Notes: a model not told the origin generated them from the sequence alone. Shown: positions 48,040 through 57,800, numbered from the stretch's first letter. The stretch is 64,000 bases of DNA from [Pseudopropionibacterium] massiliense (GCF_900607225.1 NZ_LR027842.1:2260980-2324979); one strand, 5' to 3'. Program-made: numbers and translations.

Positions 48040-51000
48040 TCAGAGACCTTCACCCGTCTTCGGGAGACCGGGCTTGATCGGCGGCATGTCTGTGGGCCGG
48101 GCCGGTGTGCTCGGGTCCGTACCGGGCGGTGTCGCGGTGCCGGTCGGGGAAACCGTCGGTTCGGCAGTCGGGGAGGTCGTCGGTTCGGCCCCCTTGTTCA
48201 CCTCACCGGTGATGGCCTCCGTGACGCCCTGGGCGTTGTCGAAGGCGACCGCCATGTATCCCAGCGGTTTCTGGTCGGCGTAGGCGGCCTCGTTGCGTTC
48301 GAGGTTGAAGGTCTTCGAATCGCCCTGGTTGACCTTGAAGAACTGGCCGTCGTTGAAGGGCTTGTTCGTCGGGTCGTACTGCGCCCACTGCTCAATGGTG
48401 TCCACGGCCGCCACGTTCCTGAGGTCGGTGGCATTGGCGGTGTAGCTGAACTTGCCCGTGATGCCGACCTGGCTGGCGACGACCTGCAGCACCACTGTGC
48501 TGGAATCCGTCGGGGAGAGGGTCACCGAGCCGGAGGCGTAGACCTGCCCGTCGGAGAGATCCGCCACGAAAACCTCGGCGATCCCGTTGATCTGCCGTTC
48601 CCGAACCTGCCCGGAGTCCATGCTGATGATCCGGTAGTCGGCCTTGCCGTCATTGTTGTTGTCGATGTCGACGTTGTACATGATCTGTGCCGGGTTGGAG
48701 AACCGGGAGCTGGAGTTCAGCGCAAAGTTCACGGTTCTGAACGACTCGTCGCCGTAGCTCGCCACCCCGACGCTCGCCAGGTCCTGGCCGCTGTCGATCC
48801 CGTCCGGGATGTCGGCCGGGTCGCTCAGTCCCCACGTGTAGAGCGCGGTGTAGGCGCCGACCGCGCCGCCCTCGTTGGTGAAGGTGACGTCGGTGCCCTT
48901 GGGGGTGAGTGTGTTGGCCGCCTTCACGTTGGACAGGGAACGCGGAACCAGCAGGTACGGCATGGTCAGGGTCTTCCCGCCGGCGCCGGTGAACTTCAGG
49001 TTGCCGGAGGCCTCGTAGAACCACGGCGAGTTCGGGCTGTTGATGCCGCTGGGCACGTCGGCGGCCGACATGGTGATCGTGACGTCGACATCCACGCTAC
49101 CGTCCGCTGGCACCGTGACCTGTTCCTGACTGAAGGAGATGGTGGCCTTCTTCGACTTCTCGGCCGGCTGTGAGCTGGCGGTGAACTGTGCCGCTTCAGA
49201 TCCCTTGTTGACGAGGGTGACCTTGCGGGTGACCTCGAAGGTGGTGGCCGACTCCGCATACCCGAAGCTGAGTCCCGGCTCCCGCACCACGGTGCCGTTC
49301 ACGTCCGAGGAGTCACCGTAGGCGACGACGGAGGCGCCGACCGCTTCGGCAGGATCGACCAGGCCACCCGCCAGGGTGGGGTCGTAGCCGCTGACCTTCT
49401 CGGGGTCTGCGGTGTTGACCAACGAGGCCGCGATCTCCTGGGCGTTCCAGTCCGGGTGGGCCTGGACCGCGAGGGCCGCGACGCCGGTGACGTGCGGGGT
49501 CGCCATGGAAGTACCCGAGTCGACGCGGCCCTGATTGCCGGACCCGACCGCCGCCGACAGGATCGAGACCCCGGGTGCGGTCACGTTCGGGCGCACGGCC
49601 GAATCGCCGGTGCGCGGACCCGCCGAGCTGAAATCGGCGAGCCCACCGTGGCTCCCGTTGGGAATCTCGGTGGCGGTCAGGGTGGCTTCCTTGTCGTGCG
49701 CGGCGATGATTGTCTCGGCGTCGGAGGACTTCACCCCGAGCAGCGGGACGCTGACCCGCCACTGCTCGCCGGTCTCGGGGTTGCCCGTGATCAGGCCCTC
49801 GTAGGGCGGGAATTCATCACTGTCGTTGATCATGATGGCTCCCGCGAGCCCCCAGCGCTGGGCGTTCATGGCGCGCAGCACACGAGCGCAGTCACCGCGT
49901 CTGGTGACCACGATCGCTCCACGGGGAACGCTGGCGTACTCGTCGCGGTCACAGCCGGTCGAGACCTGGTTGTCCTCGGTCCTGAGGACGTGGAGTTTCG
50001 CACTCTGGGGAAGCTTGGCACCGTTGACGTTGATGGTCTGCACCGTCGTGCCGTCGATGCTGAGCTGCGCGCCCGGATAGTTCTTCAGCGCGTCGTTGGC
50101 AGCAACGGAGATCACTCCGGCACCGGTCGCGGGTGAGGACGTCAGGTAGGGCTGCGAACCGGCGTTGCCCGATGCGGAGACCACCACGATACCGGCGGCC
50201 ACCGCGTTGGAGACGGCGACGGCATCGGGATCCGTGGCCTTGCCGAACGGCGAACCGAGCGACAGGTTGATCACGTCCATGTGATTCTTGACGGCCCAGT
50301 CGATGGCGTCGGCCGTCAGGTCGCTCTGTCCCTCGCACCCGAAGACCTTCAACGCGTACAGATCGGCCTCGGGCGCAACTCCGGGACCGACCCGGAACTC
50401 GTTGTCGTAGGTGGTGGAGTCGTAGGGCCCCTTGTAGGTGTCGCCGTCCGCGGTCACACCCGATCCGGCGGCGGTGGCCGCCACGTGGGTTCCGTGCCCG
50501 AACTTCTCGCAGTCGATGGGGTTGTCGTCCGGCTGCGGGGTGTTCTGCCCGGTGTAGGAGTCGCCGGCGAAGTCATAGCCGCCCTTGACCCGTGAACCGT
50601 AGTAGGGGGTCGGATCCGTGGCCGCGGTGGCCTCGGTGAACGCGTCCGGGGTTCCTTCTCCTCCGAAGGTTGCATGGGTGTAGTCGATTCCGCTGTCGAT
50701 GACGGCGATCTTGACGCCCTTGCCCGTGTAGCCGGTTCCTCCGGCTCCCTGCCAGGTGTTCGGGGCCCCGATGTAGGGCACACTCGTGGTGTTGCTCCGC
50801 TCATGAACGGGAATGGCCTGCACACCCTTGACCCCGTCGATACCCTCGACCTCAGCCACCTGGTTGCTGTTTATCGTCACCCGCAGGCCGTTGTAGGCGG
50901 ACTGCAGACGGTTCTCGACCGTACCTCCCAGGGAGGTCACCTGCGCAGCTACCTTGTCCTGGGAGTTGGAGAGCCTTTCCTGTATCTGTTTTTCCTCTTC

Positions 51001-51267
51001 CTCGCTCAAGGAACCGCCCTTGTTCGCCTTGACGACCGCAACGGGGTCCTCCGCGAGCTCCACCATGACCGTGACCGGCCCCTTCTCCTGGAGGATCTTC
51101 TTCGCGGTTTCGGCGGGAATCTCGGTCTTGGGGGCTGATTTGATCAGGTCGGACATGTTCTGCGGGTCCGTCGTCTCGTCAGCCGTCGCGGTTGCCACGG
51201 GGGTGAGGAGAGCCAGCACCCCCATCATGGCCATTAGTCTGCTACGTCGCACAGTTCTACCTTTCAT
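48040..51267 (-). CDS. Secreted S8 family subtilisin-like serine protease, C-terminal LPKTG
   Basis: A 1075-residue secreted protease. It has a basic N-terminus and hydrophobic signal segment (about 10-29), an I9-type propeptide (about 65-155), and the catalytic triad Asp191 (VIDSGID), His258 (GHGTHV) and Ser587 (DSGTSMATPH). A PA domain is inserted between His and Ser (about 385-520). Fn3-like and beta-rich domains follow, then a Thr/Pro-rich tail that ends with GLPKTGEGL. The sortase-like LPKTG lacks the hydrophobic helix and basic tail normally needed, so anchoring is doubtful. Starts possible: ATG 51267, or GTG 51252, which has a better ribosome site (AAAGG). A paralogue with the same tail lies at 61403. 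Substrate unknown. Confidence 0.92.
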   Translation of the reverse strand: MKGRTVRRSRLMAMMGVLALLTPVATATADETTDPQNMSDLIKSAPKTEIPAETAKKILQEKGPVTVMVELAEDPVAVVKANKGGSLSEEEEKQIQERLSNSQDKVAAQVTSLGGTVENRLQSAYNGLRVTINSNQVAEVEGIDGVKGVQAIPVHERSNTTSVPYIGAPNTWQGAGGTGYTGKGVKIAVIDSGIDYTHATFGGEGTPDAFTEATAATDPTPYYGSRVKGGYDFAGDSYTGQNTPQPDDNPIDCEKFGHGTHVAATAAGSGVTADGDTYKGPYDSTTYDNEFRVGPGVAPEADLYALKVFGCEGQSDLTADAIDWAVKNHMDVINLSLGSPFGKATDPDAVAVSNAVAAGIVVVSASGNAGSQPYLTSSPATGAGVISVAANDALKNYPGAQLSIDGTTVQTINVNGAKLPQSAKLHVLRTEDNQVSTGCDRDEYASVPRGAIVVTRRGDCARVLRAMNAQRWGLAGAIMINDSDEFPPYEGLITGNPETGEQWRVSVPLLGVKSSDAETIIAAHDKEATLTATEIPNGSHGGLADFSSAGPRTGDSAVRPNVTAPGVSILSAAVGSGNQGRVDSGTSMATPHVTGVAALAVQAHPDWNAQEIAASLVNTADPEKVSGYDPTLAGGLVDPAEAVGASVVAYGDSSDVNGTVVREPGLSFGYAESATTFEVTRKVTLVNKGSEAAQFTASSQPAEKSKKATISFSQEQVTVPADGSVDVDVTITMSAADVPSGINSPNSPWFYEASGNLKFTGAGGKTLTMPYLLVPRSLSNVKAANTLTPKGTDVTFTNEGGAVGAYTALYTWGLSDPADIPDGIDSGQDLASVGVASYGDESFRTVNFALNSSSRFSNPAQIMYNVDIDNNNDGKADYRIISMDSGQVRERQINGIAEVFVADLSDGQVYASGSVTLSPTDSSTVVLQVVASQVGITGKFSYTANATDLRNVAAVDTIEQWAQYDPTNKPFNDGQFFKVNQGDSKTFNLERNEAAYADQKPLGYMAVAFDNAQGVTEAITGEVNKGAEPTTSPTAEPTVSPTGTATPPGTDPSTPARPTDMPPIKPGLPKTGEGL

Positions 51268-51414
51268 AATCGGGAGTGCGACCCTGTCCGGCACCGCAAA
51301 GGTAGCGACATGCCGTCCAGGCACTTTAGGCAAACCTTAATTATCGCGGGCTGTTTTGTGAACCCCTCGCATTGAAAATGGTCGCGCCGCGCCCTCTTCG
51401 CGTCACTGCTGCTA

Positions 51415-51497
51415 CCCTTCCGGAACGCCGGGGTGCCCCACCGCAAGGGGCTGAGATCAAACTCGTCGAACCTGATGCAGTTCGCACTGACGAAGGG
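51415..51497 (+). promoter_or_regulatory. TPP riboswitch (THI element)
   Basis: The outer stem CCCTTC (51415-51420) pairs with GAAGGG (51492-51497). Inside are the conserved THI motifs: GGGGCTGAGAT at about 51447-51457 and GAACCTGATGCAGTT at about 51468-51482. The closing strand overlaps the ribosome-binding site of thiM (AAGGGAG, seven bases before ATG 51504), so thiamine pyrophosphate would block translation of the thi operon. Confidence 0.95.
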
Positions 51498-51503
51498 AGC
51501 GCC

Positions 51504-52301
51504 ATGAACATCGCGTCCGTCCTTGCCCGCCTCCGTGCCACGACCCCGCTGGTCCACTGCCTGACCAACACCGTGGTGCCGCAGATCACCGCCAACGTCC
51601 TGCTGGCCGCCGGCGCCGCGCCCGCGATGATCGACCTCCCGGAGGAGGCGGGGATCTTCGCCGGGATCGCCTCCGCGGTGCTGATCAACGTCGGAAACGG
51701 CTCCTCGGAGCAGCACGCCGCCCAGCGGGTGGCCGCGAGGACCGCCCACGAGACCGGCACGCCGTGGGTGCTCGACCCGGTCGCGGTCGGCGCGCTGCCG
51801 GTGCGCACCGCCCTGGCCCGGGAACTGCTGACGCTGTCGCCCACCGCGATCCGGGGCAACGCGTCCGAGATCCTCGGCCTGGCGGGCACCGGCGCCGGGG
51901 GGCGGGGCGTGGATGCCACCGACCCCGTCGAGGCCGCGGTGGATGCGGCCCGGGGGCTGGCCGACGGGCACGGGAGCGTCGTCGCGATCTCCGGGGAGAC
52001 CGACGTGGTGGTCAGCACGTCGCGCACCACCCGCGTGCACGGCGGCGACCCGCTGATGCCGCTGGTGATCGGCACGGGATGTTCGCTCGGCGCGCTGGTC
52101 GCGGCGGCACTCGGCGCCACCCGGGAACACCCCTGCCCGCACGACACGGTCGTCGCCGCCCACGCCCTGTTCGCGGCCGCGGGCATCGTGGCGGGCCGCG
52201 AGGCGAGGGGCCCGGCCAGTTTCGAGATCGCCTGGCGCGACGCCCTCCATGCGCTGACCCCCGAGGAGGTCGCGTCCCTGGTCACCGTCGAGGAGGCCTG
52301 A
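51504..52301 (+). CDS. thiM: Hydroxyethylthiazole kinase
   Basis: A 265-residue protein with the ribokinase-like ThiM fold. VHCLTNTVVPQITANVLLA at the N-terminus and the catalytic VIGTGCSLGALVAAAL near residue 190 are characteristic. It phosphorylates 5-(2-hydroxyethyl)-4-methylthiazole for thiamine salvage. The ATG at 51504 follows the TPP riboswitch and an AAGGGAG ribosome site; the frame is open upstream but only through the riboswitch. It shares one base with thiE (TGATG). Confidence 0.96.
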   Translation: MNIASVLARLRATTPLVHCLTNTVVPQITANVLLAAGAAPAMIDLPEEAGIFAGIASAVLINVGNGSSEQHAAQRVAARTAHETGTPWVLDPVAVGALPVRTALARELLTLSPTAIRGNASEILGLAGTGAGGRGVDATDPVEAAVDAARGLADGHGSVVAISGETDVVVSTSRTTRVHGGDPLMPLVIGTGCSLGALVAAALGATREHPCPHDTVVAAHALFAAAGIVAGREARGPASFEIAWRDALHALTPEEVASLVTVEEA

Positions 52302-52954
52302 TGCGGGTCGACTGGCGGCTCTACTACGTCACCGACCCCGACCTGTCCGGTGGCCGTGACCGCGTGGCCCACACCGTGGAGCAGGCCGTGCTGGGCGGGG
52401 CGACGGTGATCCAGTTCCGCGACAAACAGGCCGACGAGAACGCCTTCCGGGAGGGTGTGATCGCCTGCCGGGAGGCCATCGAATCCGCCGTGGCCAAGGG
52501 CGCGGCCGGGGCGGAGCTGTTCGTCAACGACCGCCTGGGGATCGCGGTCGAGCTGGGAACCCACCTGCACATCGGGCAGTCCGACGGCGACCCCGCAGCG
52601 ATCCGCGAGGCGCTCGGACCGGACCGGCTGCTGGGGATCTCCGTCAGCAACCGGACCGAGCTGGACGCCGTCGCGGCGATCGGGTGCGCCGACGTGATCG
52701 GCCTGTCGCCGGTGTGGAGCACCAGCACCAAGACCGACACCGCCCCGGCGCTGGGGCTCGACGGGATCCGGGAACTGCTTGCAGCCCGGCCCGCGGGCCT
52801 GCCCGCGGTGGCCATCGGGGGGATCAACGCCGCCAACGCCGCCGAGGTCATCGCGACCGGGGTGGACGGCATCTGCGTGGTGTCCGCGATCGCGGCCGCC
52901 GCCCGTCCCCGGGAGGCCGCGGCACGCTTGAGAAAACTCTGGGAGAAACCATGA
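52301..52954 (+). CDS. thiE: Thiamine phosphate synthase
   Basis: A 217-residue TIM-barrel protein. IQFRDKQAD, LFVNDRLGIA, HIGQSDGD and AIGGINAANA are the substrate and phosphate-binding motifs of ThiE. It joins hydroxymethylpyrimidine pyrophosphate and thiazole phosphate to thiamine phosphate. The ATG at 52301 overlaps the thiM stop codon by one base, and the thiD ATG overlaps its stop by four bases, so the three are translationally coupled below the riboswitch. Confidence 0.96.
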   Translation: MRVDWRLYYVTDPDLSGGRDRVAHTVEQAVLGGATVIQFRDKQADENAFREGVIACREAIESAVAKGAAGAELFVNDRLGIAVELGTHLHIGQSDGDPAAIREALGPDRLLGISVSNRTELDAVAAIGCADVIGLSPVWSTSTKTDTAPALGLDGIRELLAARPAGLPAVAIGGINAANAAEVIATGVDGICVVSAIAAAARPREAAARLRKLWEKP

Positions 52955-53799
52955 CACCGAGAACCGCCCTGTCCATAGCGGGCTCCGACCCGAGCGGTGG
53001 CGCCGGGATCCAGGCCGACCTGAAGACCTTCGCCGCCCTCGGGGTGCACGGCATGGCCGCGCTGGCGGGCCTGACGGTCCAGAACACCCAGGGCGTGCGG
53101 GCCGCGCAGCCGGTCGATCCGGGATTCGTCGTCGCGCAGGTGGAGGCCGTCCTCGACGACATCGAGGTGCACGCCACCAAGCTCGGGATGCTCACGAACG
53201 CGGGGATCGCGGAGGCGGTGGCGGACCTGATCGCCGCGCGCCGCGCGGATTTCGGTTTCCTGGTGCTCGATCCCGTGATGGTCGCGACCTCGGGCGACAG
53301 GCTCCTGGCGGACGACGCGGTCGAGGTGGTGCGCACCCGGTTGCTGCCGCTGGCCGACCTGGTCACCCCGAACGTCCCGGAAACCGCGGTGCTGGCGGGT
53401 TCCTCACCCGCGGACGACATCACGGAACTCCAGGCGCAGGCGGAGAACCTCGTGGCGGCGGGTGCTCGCGCGGTGCTTGCCAAGGGTGGGCACCTGGATG
53501 GTGAGGAGCTGACCGATCTCCTGGCCACTCCGAACGGCACCGCCCGGTTCACCAGTTCCCGGGTGGACACCCGGAACACGCACGGTACCGGTTGCACCCT
53601 CAGCTCCGCGATTGCCGCCGGTGCGGCAATCGCCGGAATCGCACCTGGTGATTTCATCCCGGAGCACGTGATCATCGGGGCCCGCGACTTCCTGCACCGC
53701 GCCATCACCGCCGGGGCCGCGTGGCGGCTCAGTCGTTCCCCCGGAACCGGACACGGCCCGGTCAACCACCTGATCAACCTCGAAGGAGAACGAACATGA
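52951..53799 (+). CDS. thiD: Hydroxymethylpyrimidine/phosphomethylpyrimidine kinase
   Basis: A 282-residue ribokinase-family enzyme. ALSIAGSDPSGGAGIQADLK at the N-terminus and THGTGCTLSSAIAAG near the C-terminus are the ThiD substrate and anion-hole motifs. It phosphorylates hydroxymethylpyrimidine twice to the pyrophosphate used by ThiE. It overlaps thiE and tenA by four bases each (ATGA). No thiC or thiG is present here, so this operon serves salvage of the two halves of thiamine. Confidence 0.96.
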   Translation: MTPRTALSIAGSDPSGGAGIQADLKTFAALGVHGMAALAGLTVQNTQGVRAAQPVDPGFVVAQVEAVLDDIEVHATKLGMLTNAGIAEAVADLIAARRADFGFLVLDPVMVATSGDRLLADDAVEVVRTRLLPLADLVTPNVPETAVLAGSSPADDITELQAQAENLVAAGARAVLAKGGHLDGEELTDLLATPNGTARFTSSRVDTRNTHGTGCTLSSAIAAGAAIAGIAPGDFIPEHVIIGARDFLHRAITAGAAWRLSRSPGTGHGPVNHLINLEGERT

Positions 53800-54476
53800 T
53801 CTGGCGTACCCGTGAGTTCAGCGCCCTGGCCTGGGAACGCATCGCCGGGATCCGGGAACGCATCGACCGGCTGCCGCTGCTGCTCCAGTTGGCCGACGGC
53901 ACCCTGGAGCCGCGTCGTTTCGTCGAGTACATCGTCCAGGACGATTTCTACCTTCAGGGCTATTCCCGGGCCCTGGCGCTGCTGGCCGCCCGGGCCCCGC
54001 ACGCAAGGGCACGTTCCTTCTGGGCGCAGAGCGCCGGGGAGGCCGTCGCTGCCGAGACGCTCATGCACGACGCCCTCCTGAACGACCCGCTGCTGCGCTC
54101 CGCCCCGCACGCGGCAGCTCCCTCCCCCACCACCCGCGGCTACGTGAACTTCATCCAGACCGCGGTCGCCTACGACCCGTACCCGGTGGGGGTGGCGGCG
54201 GTGCTGCCCTGCTACTGGGTCTACGCACAGGTGGGCCTGGACCTGGCCGAACGGGCCGGGGCGGTGGAGAACCATCCCTACGGAACCTGGGTGGCGGCCT
54301 ACGCAGACCCGGCCTTCCAGGAAACCACGGCCACCGCCATCGAGCTGCTCGACGAGGCGGCCGAGGCCGCCGACGATGCGACGAGAACGGTCATGCTCGA
54401 AACCTTCGCCGACGCCACCCGCTACGAGGAACTGTTCTGGGAACGCAGCCACTGCCTGGAGGCCTGGACCCTGTGA
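53796..54476 (+). CDS. tenA: TenA family aminopyrimidine aminohydrolase
   Basis: A 226-residue all-helical protein of the TenA/THI-4 family. FVEYIVQDDFYLQGYSRAL carries the substrate-binding aspartates, and AVLPCYWVYAQVG contains the active-site cysteine. TenA recovers hydroxymethylpyrimidine from degraded thiamine, feeding ThiD. It is the last gene in the riboswitch-controlled thi operon; a GGAGAA ribosome site lies inside the end of thiD, and a T-tailed terminator follows. Confidence 0.93.
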   Translation: MIWRTREFSALAWERIAGIRERIDRLPLLLQLADGTLEPRRFVEYIVQDDFYLQGYSRALALLAARAPHARARSFWAQSAGEAVAAETLMHDALLNDPLLRSAPHAAAPSPTTRGYVNFIQTAVAYDPYPVGVAAVLPCYWVYAQVGLDLAERAGAVENHPYGTWVAAYADPAFQETTATAIELLDEAAEAADDATRTVMLETFADATRYEELFWERSHCLEAWTL

Positions 54477-54487
54477 CCCACCCCTGC

Positions 54488-54548
54488 GCGGATCCCGCGG
54501 CAGATGCGGGACAGGACCCGGCATTGGATCCGCAGATTCGGTTTTTTT
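54488..54548 (+). terminator. Rho-independent terminator of the thi operon
   Basis: Arms GCGGATCC (54488-54495) and GGATCCGC (54526-54533) pair around a smaller inner CCCGC/GCGGG stem, and a run of seven T follows at 54542-54548. The A/T-rich stretch behind it (to about 54585) could hold the promoter of the next operon. Confidence 0.78.
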
Positions 54549-54630
54549 GGGTAGATTTTCCCGCAAAATAGCTGTACATTGCTGGGGACCTCCTCGCCTG
54601 ATGCTCGCGCATCCTCACCGAAGGAACCCC

Positions 54631-55784
54631 ATGGCTCTCCGTAAACTCGGAACCTCCCTGTCCGCCCTGGCGCTCACCGCGCTGCTCACGCTCACCGCCT
54701 GCGGCGCAGGCGGCCCGGCGACCTCCTCCAGTTCCGCACCTGCGGCCTCGCTATCCGGTGCCACGCGCGTCGTCGACGACGAGCTGGGGCAGATCACGGT
54801 CCCCGCCGAGTCGAAACGAATCGCGACCACCGCCCCGGCCTACACCACCGCCGTCCTGCTGCTGGGCGGGGCCGACAAGCTCGTCGCCCTGGAGGACAAC
54901 TACGGCAAGAACGAATGGATCAAGGGCAAGTACCCGCAGTTGGCGAAACTGCCGGTGGTTTTCTCCGGCAACGAGGTCAACATGGAGGAGCTCACGAAAC
55001 AGGACCCCGACCTCGTGATCTACGCCTCGCGGTACGGGGAGAACAACCTCAAACAGCTCCAGGAACTCAGCATCGCCACCGTCTCCAGCCCCAAGGGCAG
55101 CGACAAGCAGGGAAACAAGATCGACCAGCTGCGCGCCCGGCAGGTCTACCTCGGTGAGGTCATCGGCGGTGTGCAATTGGACAAGGCGAAGAAATACTCC
55201 GAGGAGTACTTGGCGATCAGGTCCGAGATCGAGGCGAAAACCGCGAGCATCCCGGAGGCGGAACGCCCCACGGTGGTGCAGCTCTCCGGTGCGGGTGACT
55301 CCCTCCAGGCCAACAACGGCTCCGCCATCGGGCAGGAGCTCATCACCCTCGCGGGCGGCATCAACGCCGGCGCCGGGGCCACGGGCGAGTCGAAGGGCCC
55401 GTCCGGCCAGACGAAGATCGACCCGGAACAGCTTCTCAGCTGAGACCCCGAGCTGCTGCTGGTCGACAGCGCCAAGATCCGCGACTCCATCAAGTCCGAT
55501 CCCGTGCTCTCCGGCCTGAAGGCGGTGCAGAACAACAACGTCATCGTCGTCCCGAACGGCGCCATGGCCTGGGCCTACAACGGCCCCGAGGAATACCTCA
55601 ACAGTACTTCTTCGCCAAGGCGGTCCATCCGGAGCTGTTCAAGGACATCGACATGGAGGCCAAGACGAAGGCCTTCTACAAGGAGTATTTCGGTTTCGAC
55701 CTGACCGACGACGATGTCAAACACCTGTTCAACCTCACCGACGGGCAGGGTGTCGAAGACGTCTTCAGCTTCCAGCGAAGCTGA
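54631..55784 (+). pseudogene. Broken substrate-binding lipoprotein gene of FecCD/BtuCD-type ABC importer
   Basis: The start (ATG 54631) encodes a lipoprotein signal with lipobox LTAC (Cys24), then a type III periplasmic-binding-protein fold of about 360 residues (IATTAPAYTTAVLLLGGADK, DPDLVIYASRYGE). Two lesions are visible. An in-frame TGA at 55441-55443 stands where LLS-W-DPELLLVDS would be expected. One base is missing near 55597-55604, after which the other frame gives YFFAKAVHPELFKDID and runs to the TGA at 55782-55784. Both translated halves are otherwise well preserved, so decay is recent or the lesions are sequence errors. The permease and ATPase genes follow directly. Ligand class (iron chelate, heme or corrinoid) cannot be decided. 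Confidence 0.85.
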
Positions 55785-55830
55785 TTCCGTGGCGGTCCGG
55801 GGGAAGGACACCGGAGGGGCGGAGGTCCTG

Positions 55831-56865
55831 GTGAACCGCCAAGGCCGCCGCCCGGTTCCGTTCCCGGTGGTTCTCGCCCTGGTGCTGGCGGTGCTCGTGA
55901 TCACGATCGCGGTATCCTTCGTGATCGGCCGTTACGCCATCGACCCGTGGCAGGCCATGCGGATCATGGCGTCGAAGTTCTTCACCGTGGAACACACCTG
56001 GCGGGAACTCGACGCGAAGGTGATCTGGGAGGTGCGCTGGCCCAGGACCCTGATGGCCGTGCTGGTCGGGGCCGCGCTGTCCTGCTCCGGCGCGGTCTAC
56101 CAGGGAGTTTTCCGCAATCCCCTGGTCTCCCCCGACATTCTCGGGGTCTCCGCCGCCGCCTCGTTCGGGGCGGCACTGGCGATCGTGCTGGCGGGGGCCT
56201 TCTCACCGCTGGTTCCCACCCTCGCATTCGGTATGGGCATCCTGGGCGTGCTGCTGGCCTACGGCCTGGCGAAGGTGAGGGGCATGACCCCGACGATCAT
56301 GCTGGTGCTGTCCGGGGTGGTGGTCAGCTCGATCTTCAACGCCGGGGTCTCGATCATGAAATACCTGGCGGATCCCGAGAACGACCTGCCCGCCATCACC
56401 TTCTGGCTGATGGGTTCCCTGTCCGGGATGCGCTGGGACAACCTGGCCTTCGCGGCCCCGATCATCCTGGCGGGGCTGGTAGTGGTCATGATCGTCTCGT
56501 GGCGGCTGAACCTGCTGACCATCGGCGACGCCGAGGCCCGGTCCCTCGGTGTCAACACCCAGCGAACCCGGATGGTCACGATCATCTGCGCCACAGCCAT
56601 GACCGCGACGGCCGTGTCGCAGAGCGGCGCCATCGGCTGGGTGGGGTTGGTGATCCCGCACATGGCCCGGATCCTCGTCGGCCCCGACCACCGGAAACTG
56701 GTGCCCGTTGCGGCCACGCTGGGGGCGGCCTTTCTGTTGATCATCGACAGCCTCACCCGCACCGTCTCCGAATCCTCCCTACCGTTGTCGATCCCGATCG
56801 CGCTGGTGGGGGCGCCGTTCTTCGCGGTGCTGCTGCGCCGTTCCAAGGGGGTCTGGATCCGATGA
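55831..56865 (+). CDS. FecCD-family ABC importer permease
   Basis: A 344-residue membrane protein with about ten hydrophobic segments and family hallmarks: WEVRWPRTLMAVLVGAALS, GAVYQGVFRNPLVSPDILGVS, and GAIGWVGLVIPHMARILVG, which contacts the ATPase. This family imports iron-siderophores, heme or cobalamin. The GTG at 55831 has a GGAGG site five bases before it; a GTG at 55789, directly after the binding-protein remnant, is possible but poorly supplied with a ribosome site. Its stop overlaps the ATPase start by four bases. Confidence 0.92.
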   Translation: MNRQGRRPVPFPVVLALVLAVLVITIAVSFVIGRYAIDPWQAMRIMASKFFTVEHTWRELDAKVIWEVRWPRTLMAVLVGAALSCSGAVYQGVFRNPLVSPDILGVSAAASFGAALAIVLAGAFSPLVPTLAFGMGILGVLLAYGLAKVRGMTPTIMLVLSGVVVSSIFNAGVSIMKYLADPENDLPAITFWLMGSLSGMRWDNLAFAAPIILAGLVVVMIVSWRLNLLTIGDAEARSLGVNTQRTRMVTIICATAMTATAVSQSGAIGWVGLVIPHMARILVGPDHRKLVPVAATLGAAFLLIIDSLTRTVSESSLPLSIPIALVGAPFFAVLLRRSKGVWIR

Positions 56866-57674
56866 CCCCGGTGCTGCGCGTGACGGATGTCGAGTTCGGA
56901 TACCACCCGGGAAAACCGGTCCTACGGGACATCAGTTTCGAGGTCTCTCCCGGCGAGGTGTTCATCATCCTGGGCGCCAACGGCTGCGGTAAGTCGACGC
57001 TGATGCGCACCATCCTGGGGGAGCACAAACCCACCTCGGGAAGCATTACCATCAGCGGCGACGAGGTGACCTCGCTCGGCGTGAAACAACTGGCCCGGCG
57101 GGTGGCGATGGTTTTCCAGGACCATTCCGCCCCATTCCCGTTCACGGTCCTGGACGTGGTGAAAATGGGCCGCACCCCGCACCTGCCGCCGTTCGGTTCC
57201 CCCACCCGCAAGGATCAGACCATCTGCCTGGAGGCCTTGGAAACGGTGGGATTGCGGGACCTGGCCCTGGAACCGTACACGCAGCTCTCCGGCGGCGAAC
57301 GTCAGCTGATCCTGATAGCCCGTGCCCTGGCCCAGCGCACCGAAGTGGTGATGATGGACGAACCGACCAGCCACCTCGACTACCGAAACGCCACCACCGT
57401 GATCTCAACCGCCCACACCCTCGCCCACGAGCAGGGCAAGGCGGTGGTGATGATCACCCACACGCCCGATCAGGCGTTCTACTACCCGTCACGCACCGCT
57501 TTGATGAAGAACGGCCGTTTCTTCGCCTCCGGTCCGAGCGAGGCCGTGCTGACGAGGGAGAACCTCAGCGAGGTCTACGACATGGACATGCTGGTGCTGA
57601 CCGCCTCGGATGACGACGGCCACGAATATCTCACCTGCCGTCCCGCCCTCGAAGAAAAAGAGTCCCGCTGGTAG
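56862..57674 (+). CDS. ABC importer ATP-binding protein (FecE/BtuD-like)
   Basis: A 270-residue ABC ATPase. Walker A is LGANGCGKSTL (about residue 40), the signature is LSGGERQLILIARAL, Walker B is VMMDEPTSHLD, and the switch histidine lies in VMITHTPDQAF. It powers the FecCD-type permease encoded just upstream (four-base overlap). It is complete, as is the permease, although the cognate binding-protein gene is broken. A hairpin shared with ppdK follows. Confidence 0.94.
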   Translation: MTPVLRVTDVEFGYHPGKPVLRDISFEVSPGEVFIILGANGCGKSTLMRTILGEHKPTSGSITISGDEVTSLGVKQLARRVAMVFQDHSAPFPFTVLDVVKMGRTPHLPPFGSPTRKDQTICLEALETVGLRDLALEPYTQLSGGERQLILIARALAQRTEVVMMDEPTSHLDYRNATTVISTAHTLAHEQGKAVVMITHTPDQAFYYPSRTALMKNGRFFASGPSEAVLTRENLSEVYDMDMLVLTASDDDGHEYLTCRPALEEKESRW

Positions 57675-57755
57675 GGATCCCTCGAACCGGTTGAAACCGA
57701 GCCGCGTCGGAGGGCCCCGGGGAACCTCTTCAGATTCCGCACCTCGTGAAAACGA

Positions 57756-57787
57756 TGTGTCCCGGCCCCTTCCGGAACCGGGACACA
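57756..57787. terminator. Bidirectional hairpin between ABC operon and ppdK
   Basis: A 10-bp stem (57756-57765 with 57778-57787) lies between the convergent stops at 57674 and 57801. Confidence 0.8.
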
Positions 57788-57800
57788 CCTTCCGAGGAGG

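Noticed and set aside
51268-51333. Start of the subtilase at 51333
   Set aside because: It would put 22 extra residues before the basic n-region of the signal peptide and has no ribosome site.
55441-55443. TGA as selenocysteine or recoded Trp in the binding protein
   Set aside because: No SECIS-like structure was seen, other genes use TGA as a stop throughout, and a frameshift follows 150 bases later.
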